DNA of 64,000 nt from Hydrangea macrophylla (lineage: Eukaryota > Streptophyta > Magnoliopsida > Cornales > Hydrangeaceae), in the NCBI GenBank assembly GCA_033977485.1, contig CM066992.1, positions 106,441,450 to 106,505,449 of the forward strand. Direction: 5' to 3'. Position 1 is the stretch's first letter. Every line of letters starts with the position of its first letter. Under the pieces are notes generated by a model. The model did not search any database, was not told where the DNA came from, and was given only the letters and a program-made list of their open reading frames with translations. Position numbers and translations under genes: made by a program. Shown piece after piece: positions 46,101-56,931 of this stretch.

Positions 46101-47477
46101 AACAACCAAGGATTATTTGGATCACAAAGTAAAGGAGAAAAGATGCAAGAGAAGATGCTAATCTGCAAGGAAAAGTATGTTCATAAAAACGAAACTAACC
46201 TTACTCTTGATTCACTCTCATTATTATTGGTATCCACACTTGCAGATCTGTTGTCTAATGGGGAAAAACAAACCAATAAACCCATTGAAAGGTTAAAAAA
46301 AACACTTATAGAAAAAAACGGGGGAAAAGAGGTTTGAGGCTAGAATGTAAAATTCATATAGAGCCTCCCTCAACTGTGACATTCTAAGGATTTTGAGAAA
46401 TTAAAATGATGTACCAGAGGCATCTCTTGCCTCCAAAGTTCGAGACAGCTTTTCCAGGGTGATGTAAGTAAAATAACTGAAATAGAAATAAAAGATTCAA
46501 TGAAGAATTTGAGGAACATTTATAGAAGAGCCCATATTCTAAAGCAAACGACTTTAGCAAAAAAATAAGTTGATGATTAATAAGCTTATCATAACCGTAC
46601 CAGATATCAATGTACTTGAAATACTTTGACACAAGTAAATCTAACAAAACTTCAACCCCCAACTTAGAGTGAACCTGCAAACGGGGAACAAAAAAAAAAG
46701 TTGTAAAATGACTTCTTTAACCCAAAAAAAAAAAAAAAAAAAAAACGAAGTATGAAGCAAGTAACAGCATAATATAAATAATGTGTGGTATAATTTGGGG
46801 AATAATGCATATAACTTACAATGGTCTGAATGAGCCTGTGGTATGTAGCAGAGTGAAACTTTCCACTATTCCCCACTTTTACAAACTCCATTAATGTGTC
46901 CAATACAACCTCCTGATCAAATGATTTCAAACATTAATAATCAACAAACAGTGTATAAGATTATAATCAAAAGGAACAATTTATATATATATATATATAT
47001 AAATAAATAAATAAAAAAGGGCAGAGGGCAGGGCAATCTAACCCTAAGTGGGTCTTCGGTATCTGGAGAGATGGAAACATGGATAAGGGACTTGAGGAAG
47101 AGGTCGAACTTGGAACGAAGCCATGTTCGGTAGATGAATTCGGGGTCAACTTCTTGGGATGAAGAAGAGTTATTATTGATAATAATAATGGAAGGGTGGT
47201 GGTTAGAGGAAGAAGGAGGAGGAGGAGGAGGAGGAGGAAGTTGGGGAAGGACAGTAGTGAAGAATGATTGTAGAGAGAGAAGAGATTCGAGGGTATGCTG
47301 GGGAGGAGAGGAAGGGGAGATGAAGTTGTCTAGTAGGATAGGTAGGTTGTTGATATGGGCCCTTGAAGAAAGAAGGCGGTGGCCTAGGGTTTTCAGCTCT
47401 GCAAGACTCCTCTTCTTGTATGTCTTCTCCTCTGATCTCTTTCTCTTCTTCTTCTTCTCACGTTTAATCGACGACAT
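31302..47477 (-). CDS. NOC4: Nucleolar complex protein 4 (NOC4), CBF/Mak21 family, 15 exons
   Basis: NOC4 works with NOP14 in the nucleolus on assembly and export of the 40S subunit (established for the family). Exons (minus): 47477-47043, 46912-46820, 46674-46601, 46476-46415, 46254-46200, 44308-44208, 43277-43195, 42979-42878, 42062-42004, 41911-41737, 39108-38935, 37706-37547, 31904-31847, 31740-31635, 31463-31302. They join in frame to 632 codons plus TGA. Features: a basic N-terminus (KREKKKKRKR), then LKTLGHRLLSSRAHINNLP, a proline run near residue 80 and LMEFVKVGNSGKFHSATYHRL. The CBF domain covers about residues 320-475 (KFTKAWISFLRLPLPLDVY, SYDIGGVISVMALSSLYVLM, CLKSPLLPAYLAAAFAKKLSRL). 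The C-terminus has FSSGSYATIFGEE and FTGWTFKCLDEEEPDD. It is longer than the Arabidopsis homologue (~577), mainly in the N-terminal low-complexity part. All splice sites are GT-AG. The gene spans 16 kb because of transposons in introns. Confidence 0.94.
32440..32760 (-). mobile_element. Retroelement relic with GGGGCG minisatellite, NOC4 intron 12
   Basis: ggctctgataccatg at about 32740 is the reverse complement of an LTR-element primer-binding site. It suggests the edge of a minus-strand LTR element. The adjoining 32500-32625 segment is a (GGGGCG)n-type run. No second LTR or coding domain is seen. Confidence 0.45.
33752..33890. promoter_or_regulatory. Subterminal GACACG repeats of the hAT element, left end
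   Basis: About eight copies of gacacg or ggacac occur in 140 bases, in both orientations near the TIR and then head to tail. Clustered subterminal motifs bind the transposase in characterised hAT elements (Ac/Ds). The role here is by analogy. Confidence 0.55.
34665..36944 (+). pseudogene. hAT transposase (BED finger, DUF659, hAT dimerisation), decayed
   Basis: A BED-type zinc finger is at about 34790-34905 (FECTFCGSKFKG, then His-rich AHLLKIQHPGI). The catalytic core region is at 35050-36270 (DAQRRPLINFIAMLEDRPM, VITDNAPVCRAA, WTPCVVHTLNFALKNI). An intron with GT-AG ends (36271 to about 36353) leads to YYSREWLEGAPNC and the C-terminal dimerisation segment (LLGQPCSSSCFERNWST). Breaks: frame loss at about 34928, a shift near 35045 and a small deletion near 35395. 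There is also TAA at 36679 where relatives have Tyr, and a shift near 36735. Homologous text continues to 36944. This copy cannot encode a working transposase, but its ends might still be mobilised by one made elsewhere. Confidence 0.9.
38440..38700 (-). mobile_element. TRIM-like retroelement relic, NOC4 intron 11
   Basis: An LTR-like stretch (tgttgggcctctccacc... to about 38531) is followed by a primer-site-like gtatcagagcagg. A purine tract cgtaaggggg then precedes tgttgagagtataaat, like the start of a second LTR. The right copy is truncated. The whole is under 300 bp, typical of terminal-repeat retrotransposons in miniature. The strand is not certain. Confidence 0.5.
39706..39886. mobile_element. 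Mutator-type MITE (181 bp) with 10-bp TSD, nested
   Basis: Near-perfect inverted arms of about 50 bp begin CAGAGCCCTTCTTATGAGGG. The flanks attaaataca at 39696-39705 and 39887-39896 are identical, and 9-11 bp duplications are typical of Mutator. It can fold into one long hairpin and is nested in the long-TIR element. Confidence 0.88.
40414..40489. repeat. (CT)n microsatellite, NOC4 intron 10
   Basis: A CT run of about 38 units lies just before the 224-bp tandem duplication. A shorter (GA)n run lies just after it (about 40946-40974). The strands mirror each other. Confidence 0.9.
40501..40947. repeat. Tandem duplication, period 224 bp
   Basis: aaccattaattcttctggat begins at 40501 and again at 40725. 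The two copies differ at about four positions, so the duplication is young. It is flanked by complementary CT and GA microsatellites. Confidence 0.92.
43600..43800. repeat. Tandem duplication, ~108 bp period, NOC4 intron 6
   Basis: Two copies contain ctgcaactccaatactggca near 43680 and 43787, and a gtgtacc-ntaagaatagtaa motif near 43608 and 43718. They are moderately diverged. Confidence 0.6.
45274..45750 (+). mobile_element. TRIM element, NOC4 intron 5
   Basis: LTR 1 (45274 to about 45411, tgtgatatcccac... to gggcgttaca) is followed by a primer-binding site tggtatcaaagcgg at 45414. About 210 bp of interior carry no coding sequence. A purine tract agtggggaaga precedes LTR 2 (from 45625, tgttatatctaac...). 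The LTRs share caagccttgctactagta and attttgggcca but are well diverged, so the element is old. Confidence 0.75.
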
Positions 47478-49467
47478 GGGCGCGGCGCTCCGCTCGCTGC
47501 CGGGTTGAGGAAACTCAGCGGCCGACCGACCGACTTCACTAGTCTAGTTGTTGGACTTGTTGGACTGGAGTCTGGAGAGAGAGAGAGAGAGAGAGTGGTG
47601 GGTGATTTTTACGAGAATAGAGAGGCGACCTGACGAAAACCAAACGTCTTTTGTGATCTGTTTGGCACACACAACAAACAGTCCTGGATTGAGAGATTTT
47701 CTTGCCCCCGGTTAAGTAATTCTTGCCCCATGTTAGTGGGAGAAAATTTTATTGAGTTCATTACATTTTACCAGTTTTGACCAATTTTTTTACTTTATCC
47801 TTTTGTGATCTGTGGATAATTTTTTTTTTTGGTAATAATTACATGATTCTTGAATTTAATCTAATCAAATCTTTATATTACAAAATTTCACACAATTAAC
47901 TATATTTCACAATTGGTCATATGAATTTTTCTTTTAAAGGAATTTTTAAAGTAAAAATAATAATAATACGGGTTGGACCGGAGACCCCCAAAAAAATATT
48001 TAAGCTTTGTACATAAGTAGTATTGACTAAAATCCCCATGCATTTATACCAACCAAAAAATATGTGCATATATATATATATATATATCGTCTTAGTTGTT
48101 TTTTTTTTTTTTTTTGTGTGTGTGTGTGTGAATTGTGGGGTCAGAACTTGTATTTATATGCGAACAAGAATAGGTTTTTACCCAAAAAAAAAAAAACAAG
48201 AAGAATGGTTTGTTATATTTAACAAAAACTCTGTTTGATAATCCAATTAAGTATTGAAACTAAAAATTTTTAGTACTTATTAATTTTCAGTGTATTTCAT
48301 AATGTAACACTTAATTGACAAAGCAACTTTATCCCAAAACAATAAAAAGCTATCAAAAACCCACTAAAAACTTTAAGTTAAAAAAAAATACATACTAAGA
48401 TAATCATTGAATGTACTATATAATTTAGTATTCGAAACACTACTATTTGCAATATCGCACATACGGATGGCAAAAACCTCGCCATGCCTGATCCCCACCC
48501 CGCTCCTAATGGAGCAAGTTTTTAAAGTAGGTGTAATAGGAGTAAGGGTGGGCTGGTTTGGTAATTGAAAATCACAAACCCTGTAAAAGTCTAGCGTGGA
48601 GGTTTAGGTCATCTTGTGAAAAAGAGAGCATCAAATGCTACCCAATTTATGAAAATAAAAAAAAGGGGGGAGGGAGGGAGGCGGGTTTGGTGGGTCGTCA
48701 CTTGATAAGCAAAGTTGTAACCTATTACCTATGACAAAAATATTGCAACAACCATGACAAAAAATTAAATCACTGTTATATTTAGGGTGTGAATAGGAGC
48801 TTATGTAAGCTCAATGGGATTGTTAGGATCGCTATGGACCGACTCAATGCTCAGGCAAAGACTTGGAACATTAAGTTTCAAGATTCTAGCAGAGGTGGGT
48901 CAATGGCCATATGAAGTTTTAAATAAGTTCTGGCAGAGGGACATTCGACTGGTCGACCGGCCCCGTTCAACTAGACCCTGTTTGTGAAGAGTCACAACTT
49001 TTCATGTATATATTTTGAATTTGTTTTAACTTCATCTGTTCTAATGACTGATAAACATGTATGTACTAATATATGTAGTGTATAGGTGTTGGGATACAAC
49101 CGTTTGTGTAAAAAAAGCATCTCTTACCCAATAAACACCTCCATATATACAATGTAGTTATCTATGTTAAAAGATACTTGATTTTCATATTTTATCTTCT
49201 CTTGTTCATCTATTTTAGAATTATTGAGAGCAATTCTTATGCATATAATTCTACAGAATAATTGAAGTTTGTTGTACTTCAATTGTTAGATCATAGTATC
49301 CTCAAGAACAATACGTCGTAGTCCACAAAACAACGGTGTGTGGAACGTAAATTTGTTTTACGGACAATGTATTCTTACGTGCTTCAATCTTAAGTTTAGA
49401 AACTGTGTTCATTAGTTTCATATCCATTGTATTCAACAATCAAAAAACAAGTTTAATAGTTGGAATA
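47478..49467. other. Intergenic region between NOC4 and the copia element
   Basis: The first ~160 bases should hold the NOC4 promoter and leader; a (GA)n run is at 47576-47595. A stretch at 48228-48440 is related in text to the Tourist-like MITE family of the GnT-I introns. 48470-48720 is a degenerate GC-rich MITE-like piece. The copia 5' LTR would be expected around 49080-49440 but its start could not be fixed. No gene is seen. Confidence 0.45.
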
Positions 49468-52400
49468 ATGAATGGAGAATCTACTTATAATACAACTATT
49501 GTGAAGAATACTCATGCCGAAAAGCAGAAGAAATTCAAGGGAATAGACTCAAACGATGGCAAATGAAAATGCTTTTCTATCTCACAGCCCTCAACCTTGC
49601 TCACATCTTATGATAAGAGAAGTCAGTGGTTCCTACCTAAAATCCGTCAAAGGAATAGCAAGCCGTATTGGAAGCATGGAACCATTCCGATTTTCTATGT
49701 TGAAATTACATTCTAAATAGGTTGGAAGATGTTCTATATAATGTCTATTCGACTATTACTACCACCAAAGAGTTATGGGAATCATTGGAGAAAAAATACA
49801 AGATCGAAGATGTCGGTACAAAGAAGTTCATTATGGGCAAATTTATAGATTTTAAAATGGTAGATTCTATTCTGGTGGTCAAGCAATTGGAAGAGATTCA
49901 AGTGATCATCAACCAAATCATATTAGAAGGAATGGCGATTAGTGAACCGTTCCAAGTGGCATCTATAATTGAAAATTTGCCGCCTTTGTGGAAGGAGTTC
50001 AAGAGTTATCTCAAGCACAAGCGCAAGGAATTGTCAATGGAAGATCTTGTGGTTCGTTTGAGGATTGAGAAAGATAGCCGAAAAGAAGACAAGAAGGGGC
50101 AGCAAGGTACTTCGAAACTAAAAGTTAATCTCGTTGAAGGTGAGTCCTCAAAACCCATTACTAAGTCTAAGAAAAAGGGAGGAAAAAGGAAGTCTACATA
50201 CAATGGGTCTAAGGACCAAGATCCCAAGAAGATAAAAGGGAATTGTTGGGTAGGTGTAATACCCAGACATCCTGCTAGCGAGTGTCATTATAAGAAAGGA
50301 CTGAATGAAAACAAGAAGCCTAACCAAGCCAACATGATGGATATCGACGATCTTGCGGCGGTAATCATGGAGTCTTGTGTTGTAACTGATTCAAAAGGTT
50401 AGTGGATAGATACTGGGGCTACTAAGCACATTTGTAGGGATAGAAACGTGTTTTCTACCTACACAAAGTCGGATGGTAGTGAGAGACTTTATATAGGAAA
50501 TGTTGTGGCTGCGACCGTTGAAGGCAAAGGCAATGTGGTTATAAAGTTCACTTCCGGAAAGGAAATGACTCTTTTGGATGTATTGCATGTTCCCAAAATT
50601 CGTACGAATTTGGTTTCAGGTCCTATGCTAAGTAAGAAAGAATTCATGCTTGTTTTCGAATCCGATAAGTTTGTAATAACTAAAGGGGAATGTTTGTGGG
50701 AAAGGGTTACCTCAATGAAAGGCTCTTCAAGATTAATTGTACTCCTAAAATTATTATTAATGAGAATGCTATAGCTTCTTCTTATATTATCAAGTTTTGT
50801 TCATTGTGGCATTCTAGATTAGGACATGTGAATTTCAAATACATACATAAAATGATTAATCTTGAATTATTGCCTAAATTTGAAATTGACAAGTCGCATA
50901 AATGTAAAACATATGTAGAATCAAAATTTGCTAGAAAGCCATTTAAATATATAGATAGATCAAGTGAGTTGCTAGATTTAATTCATATCGACTTATGTGA
51001 TTTAAAACTAAATCCAACAAGAGGTGGAAGGAAATACTTTGTTACATTTATAGATGATAGTAGTAGATATTGTTACGCTTACTTACTTAGTGCTAAAGAT
51101 GAAACAATGGATATGCTTAAGACATATAGAGCTGAAATTGAAAATCAATTATCTAGCTAGAACTATAAAACAAGTTAAATCGGATAGAGGAGGTGAATAT
51201 GATTCAACTTCACTAGCTAAATATTGTGCTAATAATGGGATTATTCATGAAACCACTACGCCGCATACACCACAACAAAATGGTATAGTCGAAAGGAAAA
51301 ATAGAACTCTCAAAGAAATGGCAAATGCTATGCTGAATAGCTCGGGTGTGCCACACAACTTGTGCGGAGGGGGGGATGCCATTCTTACGACGAATGTCAT
51401 TCTTAATAGAAATCCACATAAGAAGACTAGCAAGTCTCCTTATGAAGTTGGGAATGGTAGAGTACCCTCGTATAAAAAGCTCAAAGTGTGGGGGTGTCTA
51501 GCTAAGGTACAAGTTCCTCTTCCTAAACGCATGAAACTAGGACCTAAGACCATGGATTGTGTATTTATCGGTTATGCTGATAATAGTGCTGCATATCGTT
51601 TCCTTGTGGTTAAGTCCGAGAATGTAGACATTCATGGAACCGGTAGATGTTGAGTTCTTAGAAAATATATTTCCTTTTAAGGAAGGAAGACAAAATTCAA
51701 CACCGAAAAGAATTATTAAAGAGATTTCTTCAAGTTCTAAACAACGAAAAAATTGAAGTTGTTCCTAGAAAGAGCAAAAGAGCTAGGAAAGCTACTTCTT
51801 TTGGACCGAATTTTGTGACACTAGTTACCATAGATGAACCTCAAACCTTTAACGAGGCTATGAGTACACCCAAAGAGCCTTATTGACAAGAAGCGGTCAA
51901 TAGTGAGGTGACTCCATTATGCAAAACCATACATGGGAGTTGATTGACTTACCTCCTGGTAGTAAACCAATTGGTTGCAAATGGATTTTAAGAAGAAACT
52001 CAAAGCCAATGGTACCATAGATAAGTACAAAGCTAGGATAGTTGTAAAAGGCTATAGACAAAAGGAGGGAATAGATTTCTTTAATACTTATTCCCCAGTT
52101 ACTAGGATTACTTCCATTAGGATGGTAATCGCTATAGCTGCTGTATATAACCTAGAATTACATCAAATGGATATGAAAATCGCGTTCCTTGATGGAGATC
52201 TAGATGAGGAGATCTATATGGAACAACTGGAAGGGTTTGTTGTAAAGGGACAAAAACATAAAGTGTGTTGACTTGTTAAGTCTCTTTATGGTTTGAAACA
52301 AGCTCCAAAGCAATGGCATGAGAAATTCGACCACACCATGATCACAAATGGAAATGCGATAAGTGTTTATGTCAAGGAATTTGATGACTCGTGTATTATT

Positions 52401-53240
52401 GTTTGTTTATATGTTGACGACTTACTTATTACGAGAACGAATAAGAGAGTAATCAATGAAACCAAGAAAATAAGCACAAGTTTTGACATGAAGGACATGG
52501 GTAAAGTCGATGTTATTCTTGGTAGCAATTGAATAGCAAATCGGTCATAACTCCATTTGATTCCAATTGTAAGTTGAGGAATAATATGGGAGAAAGCATA
52601 CCTTAACTTGAATATTCGCAAGTTGTAGGGAGTTTGATGTCCATTATGAATTGTACACTCAGTGGGAAGGCTTGCTAGATACACTAGCAATCCGAGAAGA
52701 GATCATTAGAACACTTTTGTGAGAGTGTTAAGATATCTAAAGTACACCATGGTCTATGGGTTGTACTATACACGATACCCTCCCATGGAAGAGGGATATT
52801 CCGATGTGAATTGGATTTCGGATAATCAAGAGACTAAGTCCACAAGTGGATATATATTCACTTTAGGTGGAGCTGTAATTTCTTCAAAATCAACTAAGAA
52901 AACGTGTATAGCATGTTCGACAATGGAATCGGAGTTCACGGCCTTAGACAAGGTGGGTGAGGAAGCCGAATGGCTTCGGAACTTCATAGAGGATATTCCA
53001 TTAAGGCCAAAACCAGTAACAACCATATTGGTACATTGTGACTACAATGTGACATCTTCCATAGCTAAGAATGCCGTCTATAATGGCAAGTTAAGGCACA
53101 TAAGATGAAGACATAATACAATCAAGCAGTTGCTCTCTAGTGGTGTAATCACGATTGACTATGTCAAGTCAAAGGAAAACATTGCGGATCCTCTTACGAA
53201 AGGATTGCCTAGAGATCAAGTTCAATATACGACGAAATGA
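49468..53240 (+). pseudogene. Ty1/copia gag-pol, decayed
   Basis: The domain order is copia: gag, protease, integrase, RT, RNase H. gag starts MNGESTYN at 49468, shifts frame near 49550, and has a UBN2-type region ([22 protein letters not shown]). The zinc finger is degenerate near 50240. Protease has WIDTGATKHIC at about 50403. Integrase has a pre-domain (LWHSRLGHVNF), then VTFIDDSSR, KSDRGGEYDS and GIVERKNRTLKEM, giving D, D and E. RT starts near 51980, with SLYGLKQAPKQW and CLYVDDLLI near 52410. RNase H has KTCIACSTMESEFTAL near 52910, ending IADPLTKGLPRDQV. Stops are at 50400, 52269 and 53106, with frameshifts near 51160, 51650 and 52535. The protease Trp and RT/RNase H Arg stops fit G:C to A:T changes. 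Confidence 0.9.
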
Positions 53241-53404
53241 ATGGGCCTAAAGCCAATACTTTAAACAACCTGGCGGAAACCTAACATAGCTGATTGGAGA
53301 TCCCAATGTCTAGGTTCAATAGGCAAACTAGTTGGGGAAGTTCATGTTGTAATCACACATTTAATGTGGCTCTATTCATGTATATTGCTCAAGTGTGTAA
53401 TAAA

Positions 53405-54131
53405 TGTTGGATAAATATGTGGTTTTTAGCCATGTTTAAGGCCTAATAGAAGTGGGACCCACTTAGAGGTTGAGTGGAGTCCTTGTTATTTTGTGTTCTC
53501 CTCCATGAGGAGATGAAGTTTGGATATTCACATGTCCACAAACATTGTTGGGTGAATAAGAAATTAGTGCTCAAATGTTGCCCCTTATCCCACATAGGAA
53601 AATTTGGAAGAGTTTCAAGCGCATTTATAAAGCTACTTCAAGCTATGGGTTTGGATCCCAAAGGGTACCCACTTTTGTGGAAGGGGAAGGACCTAAAACC
53701 CATTGGGTTTACTCCACAAACGCGCGCGCGCCCCGCCATCCGGCTGGCCAAGCTGAGTTGGGTTGGGTTGGGTTGGGTTGGGTTGGGTTGGGTTGGGTTG
53801 GGTTGGGGTGTGGGTATGGGTGCGGGTGCGGGTACGACCTACGCAATATTTCTTTTACAGAAATTGAAAGGACTGTGATTTATTTCACTGATAAATATTC
53901 ATCCTATAAATCTCCGATCTCTCCCTTAGTCTATATACTGTTTTTCACTAGTTCCTTCTTCCAGTTCTTATTTTTCCAGAGGGAGAGAGTTACAGACATA
54001 GCTAGTTTGCTGGAGTAGTCGAACATCGTGCTTGTCGACTACTAATTGTCGCTGTATCTTAGGAGACAGACGCCGGAGATATCCTCGAGCACTTATAGTG
54101 AGGCGGCGAATTTATTTTAAGGAAACTGTGT
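53405..54131 (+). mobile_element. Probable 3' LTR of the copia element
   Basis: tgttggataaatatgtggtt about 165 bp after the end of pol looks like the LTR start. The LTR holds a (CG)n run at 53720 and a (TTGGG)10 array at 53758-53807. The right part is interrupted by a gypsy-type LTR starting at 54132, so the end is not seen. No matching 5' LTR was recognised upstream of 49468. Confidence 0.5.
53758..53807 (+). repeat. (TTGGG)10 pentamer array
   Basis: Ten perfect head-to-tail TTGGG units are followed by ggtgtgggtatgggtgcggg. It is guanine-rich on one strand and could fold as a G-quadruplex. It is not the plant telomere unit (TTTAGGG). Confidence 0.92.
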
Positions 54132-54265
54132 GTCATGGCCCAGAGTAAGCCAAAAATAGGGAAAATAAAAATTTCCCTTTATGGGTCGTAGACACGTGAC
54201 TGGTTGGAATTTGCTCGGCTGTCCTCAACAATATAGTAACAAAACATGTAATAAAATATGGCAAG
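54132..54265 (-). mobile_element. Gypsy LTR (family of element E), minus strand, fragment 1
   Basis: tgtcatggcccagagtaagc...aaatttccctttatgggtc is a diverged reverse complement of the 3' end of the LTR at 58247-61756 (which ends at the run ...ccggggcgtgaca). The LTR is broken at 54265 by a younger solo LTR. Confidence 0.65.
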
Positions 54266-56926
54266 TGTCACACCCTAACCCGCCTCATGTAGATTAGGAC
54301 ACATGTAACAATGCCATAAGCGCTCAATTATACTAACTAGCAAAGAAACATGTGAATTACCAAGAAACACATGTGTTAAATAACATAAAATAACTTTGTT
54401 GTGACAAAACAGCCCCAAGGGCAAAATGGCCATTAATAAAATATAGAAAGTTTTATACCAAAAGATAGGACTTTGAGTCCCGGATCCAACGCAAAAAATG
54501 GCGCGCGAATCCGAATTTTCTAGAAAGAGTTATGTCTGTTTCCGTAAAAGTCGTCTAACTGAAACCAGACCTACGAATCGATCTGCCCCAAAACCGAATC
54601 GATCCAGTTTTAGCAGAATGGCATCTCTATCCGCCCAAGGCTGGATCGATCCGGTTTTTGCAGAACTCAATTTTTGACAGAAACTCCCCCTGTTGCAAGT
54701 TTAAAACATACCCAAAACCAATCCAAACCTCATGGAACTTCAAGAAACTTTAGGAAAACCTTTCAAATCCATTCTCAATCACACTTAAACATTTACAAGT
54801 TATATTTAATTGTGTCCAAACATCAACCAAACATGTAAACCCCACTTTATCCACAATTGGATCATATTGAGCCATTAAAACCTCCAATGTTGTCAAACTT
54901 GTACAAACATAGAAAACTTGTTAGAAAGTATACATAAACTTTGTAAATAATTTGCTTACAATCAAAACTCACTCAAACATATACACAGCTTCTTTTGAGT
55001 CAAAACAACTCATATGGAAGAATCCAAATCATTTCAAAAGTATTCCTAAATGTCCCAGACATTAATCAAACACCATGAGAGTTTCCAAATGCATTTCAAA
55101 ACAGTTGAGAGGTTGGTTTACCACTCAAATCGCATCAATCCTTCACTAGCAACATAAATTTGCATCAAACTCCTCATTTTTCCCAATCAATTTACATAAA
55201 CATGCAAGCATAAGGTAGAACAAGCTAATTAACATCCATAGTTAGCTAAATCCCTAGCCCTCTCCCAATATACACAACTTGTGGTTTAACAAGTGTAACC
55301 CATAAAACAAAACTCATAAACAACATCAACTTGGACTTGACATATCACATCCTCCCAAAACTCAAGTTGTTCAAACTTTAGAGTTACATTTTGAAACTAA
55401 AATCATCTAAGCATATGGACATAACCACACATATTTATAACTCCCAAGCCCAAACCCGACGTGCCAGTCATTTACTTTCCTCCTCTCGTACCGTACCTGC
55501 GGTGGTTATTCAATAACCACAATAGAAAATAATATTTGTTTAAGCTTTCGCTTAGTGAGTAAAGCTAATCACATGTATGAGTGTATGTCATATTCAATGC
55601 ACAAGTCAACAATCAACATATTATTTAATCTCCAAAAGATCAAATCTCAATTCACCGTGACATCGCTCTTGCCTTTTTCCCTGATGTGCATATAACACCT
55701 CTAAGTCACAGCATCTCATATACCCTCTACAGCTGGGTCGTCACCCACATACCTTTACACAGTTAAGTGGTGAGTACCCTTACACCGTTAGGTTTTTCCA
55801 TTTCTTCTTATTCTGGAGTAAATCTACAGTGAATCAACATAAGGCTTCCTTCAACCCACATAACACATAATCACATAATCATCTCAACATGGCAATCCTT
55901 GCAAAATTAGGCATAATAACTTCCAATGTTGAGTAAATTAATCAAAACCCACATATATTCCCATGCTAATATCCACAATTCTATATCCATGTATTAATCT
56001 ACAAGAATTCAACATCCTAGCATAAAATTAACACACTAAATATGATTTTACATTTAGCTCATGGATTAGAGTTACTCACCTCTTATAGATTTTTCCCCAA
56101 ACAAGTGAAATCCTTAACAATTCTTGCCCAATCCTACTCCGGAGTGATTCTTACAAGTTTTTTGGCAACCGCTTGTCACCGATTAGAACGAGCTACCAAA
56201 ATCCGACTATTAAAACGTAAATAAAAGACATAGAAACAACCATCTCACCTCTACGAGACCAAATACGGCTTCGATTCGCGAATTGGACGACGAACGACGA
56301 CGGAACGACAATTTTACGGCTTCAGCGACTCGTGCTCATCTTTCTCTCTTGACGTCTCTCTAATTTTCTGTAAATTTTTCTTGGTTTTGAGAGTTATAAC
56401 TCCCTCTTGACACCTATCAACACACATGCAATGTGTTGGCATAAGTTTTGGCTTCCTTTCATTTACACCCGCTAAACTTCTTAGGTTCTTATTATGAAAT
56501 CCGCAAGCATTTCATTAACTACCCAATTATCTAAATGGTATTTGTCTATGTCCCGTATGGGTCCCACACGTGGTCCCAAATATTTGTGAAATTGCTAACG
56601 TACCTACTTATTATGCATCTTTTTGCAAAAATGCCCTTATTGGGTTAATTAGTATAGATCAAAAGCTAACATATTAACAATTTGATATGAAAGCAACTAA
56701 ACATATTCCAATTAGTCATATAAAATGCATATGATAATTTAAATGCAAATTATTTTATATTTTATCCGGGCCCTTCACTGGGCCCCACTTCCAAACCTGT
56801 CCCTCCGCACTGGGACTTCTCCATGGGTGAGTCCAAGCCTCCCCTTAATCTATTTTATACACTAATTATATCAATTAATGCATGTTAAGTTAATAATTAA
56901 CCCTATTTTTGGGTACAGGTGTTACA
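54266..56926 (-). mobile_element. Solo LTR (2,661 bp), minus strand, perfect 5-bp TSD
   Basis: Read on the minus strand it starts tgtaacacctgtaccc (right edge) and ends ...agggtgtgaca (left edge). The flanks gcaag at 54261-54265 and 56927-56931 are identical. No internal region is present. It is a distant relative of element A's LTR: on the minus strand it shares ttggtataaaac, gaccat/ggccatttt, a gcgttgga-like motif and GGATCGATCC sites in the same order. TATAAA (plus 54452-54457) and ATCGAT cores at 54577, 54598 and 54645 form its promoter. Confidence 0.92.
54577..54650 (-). promoter_or_regulatory. ATCGAT cluster in the minus-strand solo LTR
   Basis: ATCGAT cores start at 54577, 54598 and 54645 (spacings 21 and 47). 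The last sits in tggatcgatccgg. On the minus strand they lie about 120 bp upstream of TATAAA, as in element A. Confidence 0.55.
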
Positions 56927-56931
56927 GCAAG

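Noticed and set aside
47134..47508. 124-codon plus-strand frame
   Set aside because: It is the antisense of NOC4 exon 1, and its glycine run mirrors the NOC4 proline run.
53758..53807. Interstitial telomere repeat
   Set aside because: The unit is TTGGG, not the plant TTTAGGG, and it sits in an LTR.
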